Origin: Streptomyces sp. Mut1 | Lineage (GTDB): Bacteria; Actinomycetota; Actinomycetes; Streptomycetales; Streptomycetaceae | Assembly: GCF_030719295.1 (NCBI RefSeq) | Contig: NZ_CP120997.1 | Location: forward strand, 1,364,001-1,428,000 | DNA length: 64,000 bases | Direction of reading: 5' to 3' | Part shown: one piece after another, positions 27,067 through 35,180 of the stretch | How positions within the stretch are numbered: position 1 is the stretch's first letter | Layout: every line of letters begins with the position of its first letter | Notes under the pieces: generated by a model | The model's input: the letters and a program-made list of their open reading frames with translations, nothing else | Databases searched by the model: none | What the model was told of the DNA's origin: nothing | Translations under genes and position numbers: made by a program

Positions 27067-28410
27067 TCAACCCTTCCACACCGGTTCGGCGAGACCGAGG
27101 TGCGACCGCAGCGTGGAACCGGTGTACGCCCGGCGGAAGACCCCCCGTTCCTGGAGGAGCGGGACGACCCGGTCGACGAAGTCGTCGAGGCCGCCGGGGG
27201 TGAGGTGCGGGACGAGGATGAAGCCGTCGGCGGCGCCGGCCGCCACGTACTCGGCCAGCAGGGCCGCGACCGTGGCCGGGCTGCCGATGAACGACTGGCG
27301 GCCGGTCGCCTCGATGACCGTCTGCCGGATGGAGAGCCCCTTCTCCTCGGACAGCGCGCGCCAGCGGGCCGCCACCGCGAGCGGGTCGCCCTGCCGGACC
27401 CGCCCCCGGACCAGCTCCGCGCCGGGGTCCGGATCGCTCGCGGGCAGCGGCCCGTCCGGGTCGTACGAGGACAGGTCGCGGCCCCAGACCTGCTCCAGGG
27501 CGGCGATCGCGTTCTGCGGGGAGACCTGCCGGCGGCGGATGTCGGCCGCGTGCTCCCGCGCGTCGGCGTCGGTGTCACCGAGGACGAAGGTGACGCCGGG
27601 CATGACCTTCAGCTCGTCGGGCGCCCGCCCGTGGGCCGCGAGCCGCCCCTTCACATCCGCGTAGAAGGCGCGGCCCGCGTCGAGGGTGCCGTGCCGGGTG
27701 AAGACGATGTCGGCGGCGGAGGCGGCGAACTCCCGGCCCTCAAAGGAGTCGCCGGCCTGGATGACGACGGGGTGGCCCTGCGGGGAGCGCGGGACGGTGA
27801 ACTCGCCCTCGACGGTGAAGTGCCGGCCGCGGTGGGAGACGGGGCGCGGGGCGCCTTCGGGGGTCCAGGAGTCCCACAGCTCGCGGGCGGTCGCGACGAA
27901 CTCGGCGGCGCGGGTGTAGGGGGTCCCCTCTGGTCGGGCGGAGCCGGGAGCCCGGGGGATACCGGCCCGGTCCAGATAGCCGCCGCGCCGGAAGTTCTCG
28001 CCGGTGAAGGCGTCGGAGGAGGTGACCGCGTTCCAGGCGGCCCGGCCTGCGCTGAGGTGGTCGAGGGTGGCGAGCCGGCGGGCCAGTTCGTAGGGCTCGT
28101 TGAAGGTGGTGTTGACGGTGGCGGCGAGACCGATCCGGTCGGTGACGGCCGCCAGCGCGGACAGCACGGTCAGGGACTCGGGTCTGCCGACCACGTCCAG
28201 ATCGTGGATGCGCCCCTTGTGCTCGCGCAGCCGCAGCCCCTCGGCGAGGAAGAAGAAGTCGAACAGTCCCCGCTCGGCCGTGCGCGCGAGGTGTTCGAAC
28301 GAGGAGAACTCGATCTGGCTGCCGGAGCGCGGGTCGGACCAGACGGTGGTGTTGTTCACGCCGGGGAAGTGCGCGGCGAGGTGCATCTGTTTCGGGGCGG
28401 CGGCCGTCAT
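27067..28410 (-). CDS. LLM-class flavin-dependent monooxygenase, NtaA/DszA type
   Basis: A 447-residue two-component monooxygenase of the bacterial-luciferase fold, in the NtaA/SnaA/DszA branch that uses reduced FMN from a separate reductase. Signatures are the N-terminal MHLAAHFPGVNNTTVW, FFFLAEGLRLRE, LDHLSAGRAAWNAVTSSD and the C-terminal GFILVPHLTPGGLDDFVD. ATG at 28410 overlaps the stop of the upstream LLM gene as ATGA, so the two are coupled. Family members oxidise chelators, sulfones, sulfonates or dibenzothiophene; the sequence does not settle which. The cluster as a whole looks catabolic, perhaps for sulfur or nitrogen scavenging. Confidence 0.9.
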   Translation of the reverse strand: MTAAAPKQMHLAAHFPGVNNTTVWSDPRSGSQIEFSSFEHLARTAERGLFDFFFLAEGLRLREHKGRIHDLDVVGRPESLTVLSALAAVTDRIGLAATVNTTFNEPYELARRLATLDHLSAGRAAWNAVTSSDAFTGENFRRGGYLDRAGIPRAPGSARPEGTPYTRAAEFVATARELWDSWTPEGAPRPVSHRGRHFTVEGEFTVPRSPQGHPVVIQAGDSFEGREFAASAADIVFTRHGTLDAGRAFYADVKGRLAAHGRAPDELKVMPGVTFVLGDTDADAREHAADIRRRQVSPQNAIAALEQVWGRDLSSYDPDGPLPASDPDPGAELVRGRVRQGDPLAVAARWRALSEEKGLSIRQTVIEATGRQSFIGSPATVAALLAEYVAAGAADGFILVPHLTPGGLDDFVDRVVPLLQERGVFRRAYTGSTLRSHLGLAEPVWKG

Positions 28411-29474
28411 ACCCGTTCCCCCGCGCGCGCGTACCGGTTGGCGGGGCGGGCCAGGCCCAGGTGCTCGCGCAGGGTGCCGCCCGGGTAGAAGGTCCGGAAC
28501 AGGCTGCGGTGCTGGAGCAGGGCCACCGTGCCGTTGACGATCCGTTCGAGGTCGCGGGCGGGGGTGATCGGCGTGAGGTGGAAGCCGTCGACCGCGCCGG
28601 CCCGGTGCCACTGGGTGATCAGGTCGGCGAGGTCGACCGGACCGCCCCGGTAGTACGTGCCCCGGCCGGCCAGCGGCGGCCCGCTCGCCAGCCCGGGTTC
28701 GGGTGCCGTCTCGGCGTCGCCGAGGTCGACGGTGAGCGCGGCGAGCACCCGCAGCGCGTCGGGGGCCCGGCCGTGGGCCGCGGCACGGTGGCGCACGTCG
28801 TCGCGGATCGCGGCGGTCCGCTCGGGGGTGGTGGCCCGTACGAGGACGACGTCGGCGTGGCGGGCGGCGGCGTCCCTGGCCGGCTCGGCCGTGCCGTCGA
28901 TGACGACGACGGGGTGGCCCTGCGGCGGTCTGGGCACGATGGCCGGTCCCCTGACGCTGAACGCGGCGCCCTCGAAGTCGACGTAGTGCAGCTTGTCGCG
29001 GTCGATGAAGCGGCCGGTGGCGGTGGAGCGGATCTCCGCGTCGTCCTCCCAGCTGTCCCAGAGCCGGGCGCAGACGTCGGCGCACTCGCCGGCCTCGTGC
29101 CAGAGGTCCCCGGCGGGCGCGGCGGGGCGGCGGCCGAACAGCCGGGCCTCGGCCTCGGTCGTGGACACGCCGACCTGCCAACCGGCCCGGCCGCGGCTGA
29201 CCCAGTCCAGGGTGGCCGCGGCCGACGACACGTGGAAGGGCTCGGTGTGGGTGGTGGTGACCGTCGGAACGAGGCCGACGCGGCGGGTGGCGGGGGCGAC
29301 CCGGGCGAGCACGGCGAGCGCGTCGGGCCCCGGCCGGGCGAAGGAGTCGCCGAGGGTGACGAAGTCGAGGGCGCCGCCCTCCGCGAGCCGGGCGAGTCCG
29401 GTGTGGTGCGCGGCGTCGTAGCGGGGCGGGCCGCCGATCTCGGCGGCCAGATGGAGGGGCCTGAGGGCTGGCAT
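28407..29474 (-). CDS. LLM-class flavin-dependent oxidoreductase
   Basis: A 355-residue luciferase-fold enzyme, shorter than the neighbouring LLM protein and lacking its C-terminal insert. Typical segments are LHLAAEIGG at the start, ALDFVTLGDSFARPGPDAL, LDWVSRGRAGWQVGVSTTE and the end region DGFHLTPITPARDLERIV. ATG at 29474 has AAAGGA upstream with 6 bases of spacing. The 3' end overlaps the next LLM gene by four bases. Two LLM enzymes in tandem behind an FAD/NAD(P)-binding protein suggest successive oxidations of one compound. No dedicated flavin reductase gene is visible in the operon, so FMNH2 must come from elsewhere or from the FAD protein. Confidence 0.88.
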   Translation of the reverse strand: MPALRPLHLAAEIGGPPRYDAAHHTGLARLAEGGALDFVTLGDSFARPGPDALAVLARVAPATRRVGLVPTVTTTHTEPFHVSSAAATLDWVSRGRAGWQVGVSTTEAEARLFGRRPAAPAGDLWHEAGECADVCARLWDSWEDDAEIRSTATGRFIDRDKLHYVDFEGAAFSVRGPAIVPRPPQGHPVVVIDGTAEPARDAAARHADVVLVRATTPERTAAIRDDVRHRAAAHGRAPDALRVLAALTVDLGDAETAPEPGLASGPPLAGRGTYYRGGPVDLADLITQWHRAGAVDGFHLTPITPARDLERIVNGTVALLQHRSLFRTFYPGGTLREHLGLARPANRYARAGERV

Positions 29475-29544
29475 GGCAAATCCTTTCGGCGGAGCGTGGG
29501 TGCCGGCCTTGGGCGGCACGGTGAGGGTGTCCGGAGCGCGGTCC

Positions 29545-31389
29545 TCAGTCCCCCGGGTCCGGGTGGAGGTCGCGCAGGAGGGTGAGCGCGGTGCGCGCGG
29601 TCGCGTCGTTCTGGGCGAACGCCGGGCCGCCGGTGCGCGGCCGGGTGAAGGCGCCGCCGGCCCGCGCCGCGGTGTGCGGGCCGAGCGCGAAGCGGCGCGG
29701 GTGCGGGCGGCCGGAGCGGTCCAGGATCCGCCCGTCGCCGGGGTCGACCGCGAGCAGCCCGGTGGCGGTGACGGCCGCCCCGTCCGCGTGCAGGGTGCGC
29801 AGCAGGGAGGAGCGGGTGCGCCCGGGTGCGGGGCCGGGGAGCCGGGCCTCGACCAGGGCCCGTGCCTCGACCCGCTCCCCCGGTACGGTGGAGCTTGACG
29901 CCCGGAAGACGCCCCGTTCCTCGTCGGCCTCCACCGTGGTGCCGGCGCCGAGGAAGCGGACGACGCCCGCCCGGGACAGCGCGAGCAGCTGCCGCAGCCG
30001 GGGCCCCGGCGGTCCGGAGGCGAGGTAGCTGAAGAAGCCGTGCCACTCGTTCCCGGTGTCACCGAGCCGGACCAGCGTGCCGTAGACCGAGAGCAGTCCG
30101 AGGAAGACGGCGAGGTCCTCGCTGTGCCCGGGGTCGTGCCGGCGGGCGAGGTCGGCCTCGATGTGGGCGCGGACCGCTTCCTGGAGGCCGTCGAGGGAGG
30201 CGTGGCGCACCCCGTCCAGCGGGCGGTCGAGCGCCGCCAGGTCGAGCCGGTCGGCGGGGTCGGGGACGGCGTCGGCGATCAGGTCCCGCAGTGCGGCGCT
30301 GCCCGGTTCGGCGGCCGCGTACTTCTCTTCGAAGGCGGCCCGGCCGGCGGCGGTGCGCTCGGGGTGGGCGGTGAACAGCCGGTGGTAGTGGGCGTGTCCG
30401 AGCTCTTTATCGATATATGGCCATATCTCACGGCGGAAGTGGAGCGGTTGCGGCCGGTCCAGCAGTTCCGCCGCCCGCTCGGGCCCGAAGAAGCGCGGCA
30501 GCGGCGGCCGTTCCCCCTGTAACCCGTAGCCGATCTTGGCGCGGTACGGGATGCCGCGCCGCGACCCCGCGTACAGGACGGGCTCCCGGCCCGAGGGCAC
30601 GTACGCCCCGTTCTCGTACCGTCCGCCGCGTCCCTCGGTGAGCAGCACCATCAGGTCGATGAAGGCGAGCCCGAGGCCCCGGACGATGACGGGTTCGCCC
30701 GCGGGCAGCACGCCCAGGTCGCTGTCGGCGGTGAAGTCGGGCGGCAGGTGGACCAGCCCGTGCCGGCGGGCGAAGGCGGAGAGCGCGCGCTGTTCACCGT
30801 CCGGCCCGGCATCCAGGTGGCCGAGGGTGAGGACGACCAGGTCGGCGGCGAGCGGTTCGGGGCGGCCGGCCAGGTGGACGAGCTGGCGGCCGTCGCGCGG
30901 GCCGGTGACGCGCAGGGCCAGGTCGCGGTGTTCGTGGACGGTGACCGCGGGCGGGAGCGCGGCCACCGACCGCGCGTACACCCAGCGCAGATAGGCGCCC
31001 TGGAGCCGCCGGCTCGGGAAGTCCCGGCCCCGCAGGGTCTCGATCTCGGCGCGGATACGGGGGTCGGCGGCGGCCTCGGCGCAGTCCGTCCGGCCCTCCC
31101 GCACGTCCGCGGCCCAGGCGTCGAGCGCGGGACCGGGGCGTACCGGGCCCTCCTGGCGGACGGTGTCGTCGGTGAACATCGTGACGTCCTCGGCCATGGA
31201 GTTCATCCACAGCAGCGCGGACTGGTCCCGCCGCCAGATCCGGCCGCTCCCGGGCGGGTGGGGGTCGATGAGGTGGAGGTCCAGCGGCCGGTCCCCGTAC
31301 AGGGCGGGAGCGTTGGCGGCGAGCCGTTCGACCAGTCCGGTGGCGCGCGGCCCCGCCCCGACGACGGCCAGCACGGGCCGGGCGCTCAC
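29545..31389 (-). CDS. FAD/NAD(P)-binding protein, first large gene of the monooxygenase operon
   Basis: A 614-residue flavoprotein-like enzyme. It opens with a Rossmann dinucleotide site (VLAVVGAGPRATGLVERLA) and has a second region VIVRGLGLAFIDLMVLL. Family members of this FAD-NAD(P) type accompany LLM monooxygenases in Streptomyces. GTG at 31389 is used: it overlaps the stop of a 33-codon upstream frame as GTGA, and no ribosome site of its own is evident, so translation is likely coupled. Codon 290 is TTA (30520-30522). Around 30412-30428 the codons are unusually AT-rich (ATA, CCA, TAT, AAA) and include the palindrome ATATGGCCATAT. The reaction is unknown; hydroxylase or reductase are both possible. 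Confidence 0.82.
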   Translation of the reverse strand: MSARPVLAVVGAGPRATGLVERLAANAPALYGDRPLDLHLIDPHPPGSGRIWRRDQSALLWMNSMAEDVTMFTDDTVRQEGPVRPGPALDAWAADVREGRTDCAEAAADPRIRAEIETLRGRDFPSRRLQGAYLRWVYARSVAALPPAVTVHEHRDLALRVTGPRDGRQLVHLAGRPEPLAADLVVLTLGHLDAGPDGEQRALSAFARRHGLVHLPPDFTADSDLGVLPAGEPVIVRGLGLAFIDLMVLLTEGRGGRYENGAYVPSGREPVLYAGSRRGIPYRAKIGYGLQGERPPLPRFFGPERAAELLDRPQPLHFRREIWPYIDKELGHAHYHRLFTAHPERTAAGRAAFEEKYAAAEPGSAALRDLIADAVPDPADRLDLAALDRPLDGVRHASLDGLQEAVRAHIEADLARRHDPGHSEDLAVFLGLLSVYGTLVRLGDTGNEWHGFFSYLASGPPGPRLRQLLALSRAGVVRFLGAGTTVEADEERGVFRASSSTVPGERVEARALVEARLPGPAPGRTRSSLLRTLHADGAAVTATGLLAVDPGDGRILDRSGRPHPRRFALGPHTAARAGGAFTRPRTGGPAFAQNDATARTALTLLRDLHPDPGD

Positions 31390-31487
31390 CGGCTGCCCGA
31401 CGCGGCACGTGCGCACCGGACGGCATCGTTGTCTTCCGGGGGCGCGGCGGCAGGGGCGGGCGCAAGGATGGCGGTCTGCGGGGGCAT
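31386..31487 (-). CDS. Small upstream ORF, possible leader peptide
   Basis: A 33-codon frame (begins MPPQTAILAP, ends ARAASGSR) whose stop overlaps the GTG of the FAD-binding protein gene as GTGA. GGAG lies 7 bases before its ATG, the only good ribosome site in this leader. It may be a translated leader that couples or attenuates expression of the operon. It does not match the RLH-DL-R-A-S-C sulfur leader peptides well. It could also be an N-terminal misreading with no product function. Confidence 0.4.
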   Translation of the reverse strand: MPPQTAILAPAPAAAPPEDNDAVRCARAASGSR

Positions 31488-31919
31488 GCGGAAGCTCCGT
31501 GGATGCGGTGATCGAACACGGACGCACCCTCGGTACGGAGGACAGCAGCGTGGAACACGAGAAGGACGGGCCCCTCAGCCCGGTCCTTCTCCGAGAAAAG
31601 CGCTGTTCACGGCGGGCTGTCAAGCCTGTCCACACTGTGGGCAGGCGGTCTCAGGGCAGTTGACGGGTCACCGGATGCCTGTTCCACTGGGGCCATGCAT
31701 TCGCAGCAGTGGCTGGTCAAGCGCTCCCACATCGACTTCGGTCGCGTGTGGTCCTGTTCCTGTTGAGCCGACGCCCTGCTTCCCGCGCCTTCCCGCCCGC
31801 GCCCCGACCGGCGCCGGGCGGCTCCCCGCGCACCTTCGCGTACACAGCACAGCAGCACCCTCCCCTCACGCCGTCCCGCTCCGCCACCTCGCGGAGCGGG
31901 ACGGCTGGGTGACGCCGCC
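31488..31919. other. Intergenic stretch upstream of the monooxygenase operon
   Basis: 432 bases between the leader frame and the DUF5685 gene stop. A TTGACA on the minus strand at 31623-31618 could be a -35 box, but the -10 is poor. A hairpin at 31559-31591 lies just downstream of it. The stretch 31690-31910 has no convincing coding signal on either strand. Confidence 0.5.
31559..31591 (-). promoter_or_regulatory. Leader hairpin upstream of the small ORF and FAD gene
   Basis: GAGAAGGAC (31559-31567) and GTCCTTCTC (31583-31591) pair, with a further GGGC/GCCC extension past one bulged base and a short loop. It would fold near the 5' end of the operon transcript and could be an attenuator or a terminator of the upstream DUF5685 gene. 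There is no T-run. Confidence 0.45.
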
Positions 31920-33146
31920 TCAGCAGTCGCACCCGCAGTCACAGCAGTTGCAGCAATCGCAGCAGTTGCTGCACGCATCGCAGCCGTCACAGCAGTCCCC
32001 GCAGTCGCACTGGCTGCACAGCCCCTCACGCCGCTGATGCGACCAGGGGTCCTCGAAGGTGCCGCAGCACATCTGGCAGGTGCAGGCGAGCCCCGCCCAC
32101 ACCAGGCAGCCCATGACGAGCCCGCGCCGGTCACGCGGGGGCTCGGGCGGCGGCTGGGGCGGGCCGAAGGGCGCGCCCGGTCCGGAGGGGGCGTACGGAT
32201 TGCCCGGCGGCGGCCCGAACGAGCCCGTGGGGCCCGTTCCTGACGGGTCGCCGGACACGGCCGGCAGGCCGCCGCTCCGGTGCGAACAGACCTCCGTGGC
32301 GAAGGCGCGGTCCACCGAGCGCCGCAGTTCGTGGGCCAGCAGCACATGCGCCAGCCTGCCGTCGGTGAACTCCGCGTCGCGCAGCGCCAGCCGTACGCCG
32401 CGCAGCGCGTCGTCGCACAGCCGCCGGGCCTCGGCGCGCGAGGTGCCGGTCGCGGTGAGCGGGTTCCAGGCACCTGACGCGGCGTCGGCTTCCTGGTCCT
32501 CCACGGCGTCCAGCAGGTGCGCGAGGCGCCCGAAGAGGCGTCCGGCCTCGGCGAGCGGCTCGGTGTTGTGCGGCCTGCCCGCGAGTACGGCGGTGTGCGC
32601 GAAGGCCGCGGCCGTGGCGGTCTCGGTGGGTTCGGTGACCGTCAGCAGCGGGGTGCCGGGGCCGGCCAGCAGCTCGATGCCGGTCTGCCGGTCGACGGCG
32701 TCGACGAGGACGGCGGTGTCGAAGCCGAGCCGCGCGCCGGTGCGCGCCCCGGCCCGGTCCCAGCCCGCCGCGACCCGGCGGGCCGCCGCGGCCACCGGTC
32801 GGCGAGCCAACAGCCCGTCCCGGTCGGCGACGTGGTCGCGCACCTTCGCCGATGCCAGCACCAGCGAGACGGCGGCGGCGAGCCGGGCGCCCTCGCCGCG
32901 CGCGACCGGGGCGGTGCGCATGGAGCGCAGGGGGCAGGGCCCGGCCGTGCGGCGCTGTGCGGGGGTGCGTTCGGTCTGAGCCTCCGTCAGGACCGAGACG
33001 ATCAGGCCGTCGTAGTTCGTGACGATCCGGGCGAACTGCCCGTGGTCGGAGCGGAGCGCCAGACACAGCCCGCAGAGATGGGCCATCCACTCGGCCTTGA
33101 GCCCCTCGGAGAGGCGGTGCGTACAGGGCCTGACTATTCCGAACAC
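31920..33146 (-). CDS. DUF5685-family protein with cysteine-rich C-terminal tail
   Basis: A 408-residue protein. The N-terminal three quarters (FGIVRPCTHRL, WMAHLCGLCLALR, TNYDGLIVSVLTEAQ, GAWNPLTATGTSRAEARRL) are the DUF5685 family of Streptomyces, of unknown function. It contains an early CGLC pair. A Pro/Gly-rich linker (about 310-340) leads to a short hydrophobic patch and a tail with 21 cysteines in the last 64 residues, 16 of them in the last 32, interspersed with Asp. This could bind metal like a metallothionein or form disulfides. GTG at 33146 is chosen for GGGGGA 5 bases upstream. It is divergent from sflA, about 300 bases away. Confidence 0.82.
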   Translation of the reverse strand: MFGIVRPCTHRLSEGLKAEWMAHLCGLCLALRSDHGQFARIVTNYDGLIVSVLTEAQTERTPAQRRTAGPCPLRSMRTAPVARGEGARLAAAVSLVLASAKVRDHVADRDGLLARRPVAAAARRVAAGWDRAGARTGARLGFDTAVLVDAVDRQTGIELLAGPGTPLLTVTEPTETATAAAFAHTAVLAGRPHNTEPLAEAGRLFGRLAHLLDAVEDQEADAASGAWNPLTATGTSRAEARRLCDDALRGVRLALRDAEFTDGRLAHVLLAHELRRSVDRAFATEVCSHRSGGLPAVSGDPSGTGPTGSFGPPPGNPYAPSGPGAPFGPPQPPPEPPRDRRGLVMGCLVWAGLACTCQMCCGTFEDPWSHQRREGLCSQCDCGDCCDGCDACSNCCDCCNCCDCGCDC

Positions 33147-33446
33147 GCTCATCCCCCGGGAGTCGTTCATGTGTGCGCCACTGCCGGGCGCGACGGCATC
33201 GTACCGAGCGGCCCGTTCACCCGTACGTCCCCCATGTCACCCGTACGGACCGGTGGATCATATTTTCTTTCTTCAGGGCCCTTTACCGGCAGGAACCCTG
33301 ACGAATCGCCACATCCTCTGCACCAGTACCGTCACGAATGCCCTGCGCGCCGCCTATCCCCTTGGCGCACGATCCGCATCATGGACGACCATAGGGATAC
33401 GAAAGAGATGCGGAACACCAAGGAACCGCGGTGAGAGGAGGCGTCC
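33147..33446. promoter_or_regulatory. Divergent promoter region of DUF5685 gene and sflA
   Basis: 300 bases without a gene. The direct repeat TCACCCGTACG occurs at 33217-33227 and 33237-33247, exactly 20 bases apart (two helical turns), which would suit a dimeric response regulator. An AT-rich patch follows at about 33256-33275. Function of the repeats is inferred from spacing only. Confidence 0.45.
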
Positions 33447-33890
33447 ATGGGATCGGTGCGCAAGGCGAGTGCCTGGCTGGGCCTCGTAGAGGACAACGAC
33501 GAGCGGTACTACGACGACGACGAGTACGCCGAGGGTGCACGGACCGGGACCGGCCAGGCCTGGGTGACCGATCCTCGGGTGCGGGTGGCCTCCGAGACGG
33601 CCGAGGAGACGGGCCGCCGGATCGCCACCGTGACCCCGGACAGCTTCCGGGACGCCCGCAGCATCGGCGAGCTCTTCCGGGACGGCGTCCCGGTGATCAT
33701 GAACCTCACGTCCATGGACTCGGCCGACGCCAAGCGCGTGGTGGACTTCGCCGCAGGGCTGATCTTCGGACTGCGCGGGTCGATCGACCGCGTCGCCACC
33801 CGGGTCTTCCTGCTGACCCCCGCCGACACCCAGGTACTGAACGGCGAAACCGTCGGCCGGCCGGCCGACGGCTTCTTCAACCAGAGCTGA
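33447..33890 (+). CDS. sflA: SepF-like cell division protein SflA
   Basis: A 147-residue SepF-family protein. The SepF core runs from about residue 55 ([18 protein letters not shown]) through [19 protein letters not shown] to RVFLLTP at about 122. The N-terminus lacks a convincing membrane helix and the middle is acidic and flexible. In S. coelicolor, SepF-like SflA and SflB help keep FtsZ rings from forming at wrong sites, and this gene matches the SflA type in length and, as I recall, in location. True SepF lies in the ftsZ cluster, not here. ATG at 33447 has GAGGAGG 5 bases upstream. It converges with the acyl-CoA dehydrogenase gene 15 bases on. Confidence 0.85.
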   Translation: MGSVRKASAWLGLVEDNDERYYDDDEYAEGARTGTGQAWVTDPRVRVASETAEETGRRIATVTPDSFRDARSIGELFRDGVPVIMNLTSMDSADAKRVVDFAAGLIFGLRGSIDRVATRVFLLTPADTQVLNGETVGRPADGFFNQS

Positions 33891-33905
33891 CCGTCCCGCG
33901 GGCGC

Positions 33906-35117
33906 TCATCGGAACGCGTCCAGGCCGGTGAGCGCCTTACCCAGGACCAGCTGATGCATCTCCACGGTCCCCTCGTAGGTGAGCACCGACTCCAGGTTCG
34001 TCGCGTGCCGCATCACCGGGTACTCCAGCGAGATCCCGTTGGCACCGAGGATCGTGCGCGAGGTCCGGCAGATCTCGATGGCCTCCCGCACATTGTTCAG
34101 CTTCCCGAAACTGACCTGCTCAGGGCGCAGCCGGCCCGCGTCCATCCGCCGGCCCAGATGGTGGGCGAGCAGGATTCCCTTGTGCAGCTCGACGGCCATG
34201 TCCGCGAGCTTGGCCTGGGTGAGCTGGAAGCCGCCGATCGGCTTCCCGAACTGTTCGCGGGTCCGCGCGTAGTCGACGGCCGTCTCGAAGCTCGACCGGG
34301 CCGCGCCCATGGCCCCCCAGACGATGCCGTAACGGGCGTGGCCGAGACAGCTGAGCGGTCCGCGCAGCCCGGTGACGCCGGGCAGGACGGCGTCGGCGGG
34401 CAGCCGCACCTCGTCCAGGATCAGTTCGCTGGTGACCGAGGCGCGCAGGGACCACTTGTGCCGGATCTCGGGCGCGGAGAAGCCGGGCGCGTCCGTCGGC
34501 ACCACGAATCCGCGGATGCCGCTGCCGGCCTCGCCCTCACCGGTCTGCGCCCAGACGACCGCGACTCCGGCGACCGAGCCGTTGGTGATCCACATCTTGC
34601 GGCCGCTGAGCACCCAGTCCTCGCCGTCGCGCCTGGCGTACGTGCGCATGGCCGCCGGGTCCGAGCCGTGGTCCGGCTCGGTGAGGCCGAAGCAGCCGAT
34701 GGTCTCGCCCGACGCCATGCCGGGCAGCCACCGCTGCTTCTGCTCCTCGGAGCCGAAGCGGTGGATCGCGTACATGGCGAGGGAACCCTGTACGGAGACG
34801 AGTGAGCGGATGCCCGAGTCGGCCGCTTCCAGCTCCAGGCAGGCCAGCCCGTACTGGACGGCGGTGGCGCCCGCGCAGCCGTAGCCCTGGAGCGACATGC
34901 CGAGCGCGCCGAGCGAGCCCAGTTCGCGGGCCAGCTCCCGGATGCCGGGCAGCTCACCGTTCTCGTACCACTCGGCGATGTGCGGCAGGACGCGGTCGGC
35001 GGCCCAGGTGCGGACGGTGTCGCGGATCGCGAGGTCCTCGGGGCTCAGCAGGTCGTCGACGCCGATCGGGTCGCGGGGGTCGAAGGGCGGGAGTTTCGAG
35101 GTGGGAGCGGTGGACAT
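33906..35117 (-). CDS. Acyl-CoA dehydrogenase, glutaryl-CoA dehydrogenase-like
   Basis: A 403-residue FAD enzyme oxidising acyl-CoA thioesters at C2-C3. The family pattern is complete: IGCFGLTEPDHGSDP and KMWITNGSVAG for flavin and substrate binding, ARTREQFGKPIGGFQLTQAK, and the catalytic Glu in the C-terminal TYEGTVEMHQLVLGKAL. Sequence style is closest to glutaryl-CoA dehydrogenases of lysine and tryptophan breakdown, but substrate choice is not certain. ATG at 35117 has GGAGG about 10 bases upstream. It lies 63 bases downstream of the MFS transporter gene in the same direction and may be read from the same transcript. Confidence 0.9.
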   Translation of the reverse strand: MSTAPTSKLPPFDPRDPIGVDDLLSPEDLAIRDTVRTWAADRVLPHIAEWYENGELPGIRELARELGSLGALGMSLQGYGCAGATAVQYGLACLELEAADSGIRSLVSVQGSLAMYAIHRFGSEEQKQRWLPGMASGETIGCFGLTEPDHGSDPAAMRTYARRDGEDWVLSGRKMWITNGSVAGVAVVWAQTGEGEAGSGIRGFVVPTDAPGFSAPEIRHKWSLRASVTSELILDEVRLPADAVLPGVTGLRGPLSCLGHARYGIVWGAMGAARSSFETAVDYARTREQFGKPIGGFQLTQAKLADMAVELHKGILLAHHLGRRMDAGRLRPEQVSFGKLNNVREAIEICRTSRTILGANGISLEYPVMRHATNLESVLTYEGTVEMHQLVLGKALTGLDAFR

Positions 35118-35180
35118 GAGGGGGCGCCTCCGGCGGCTCGCACGGTACCGATGTCGGTGGACAGCAGAAAACTAGCAGCG

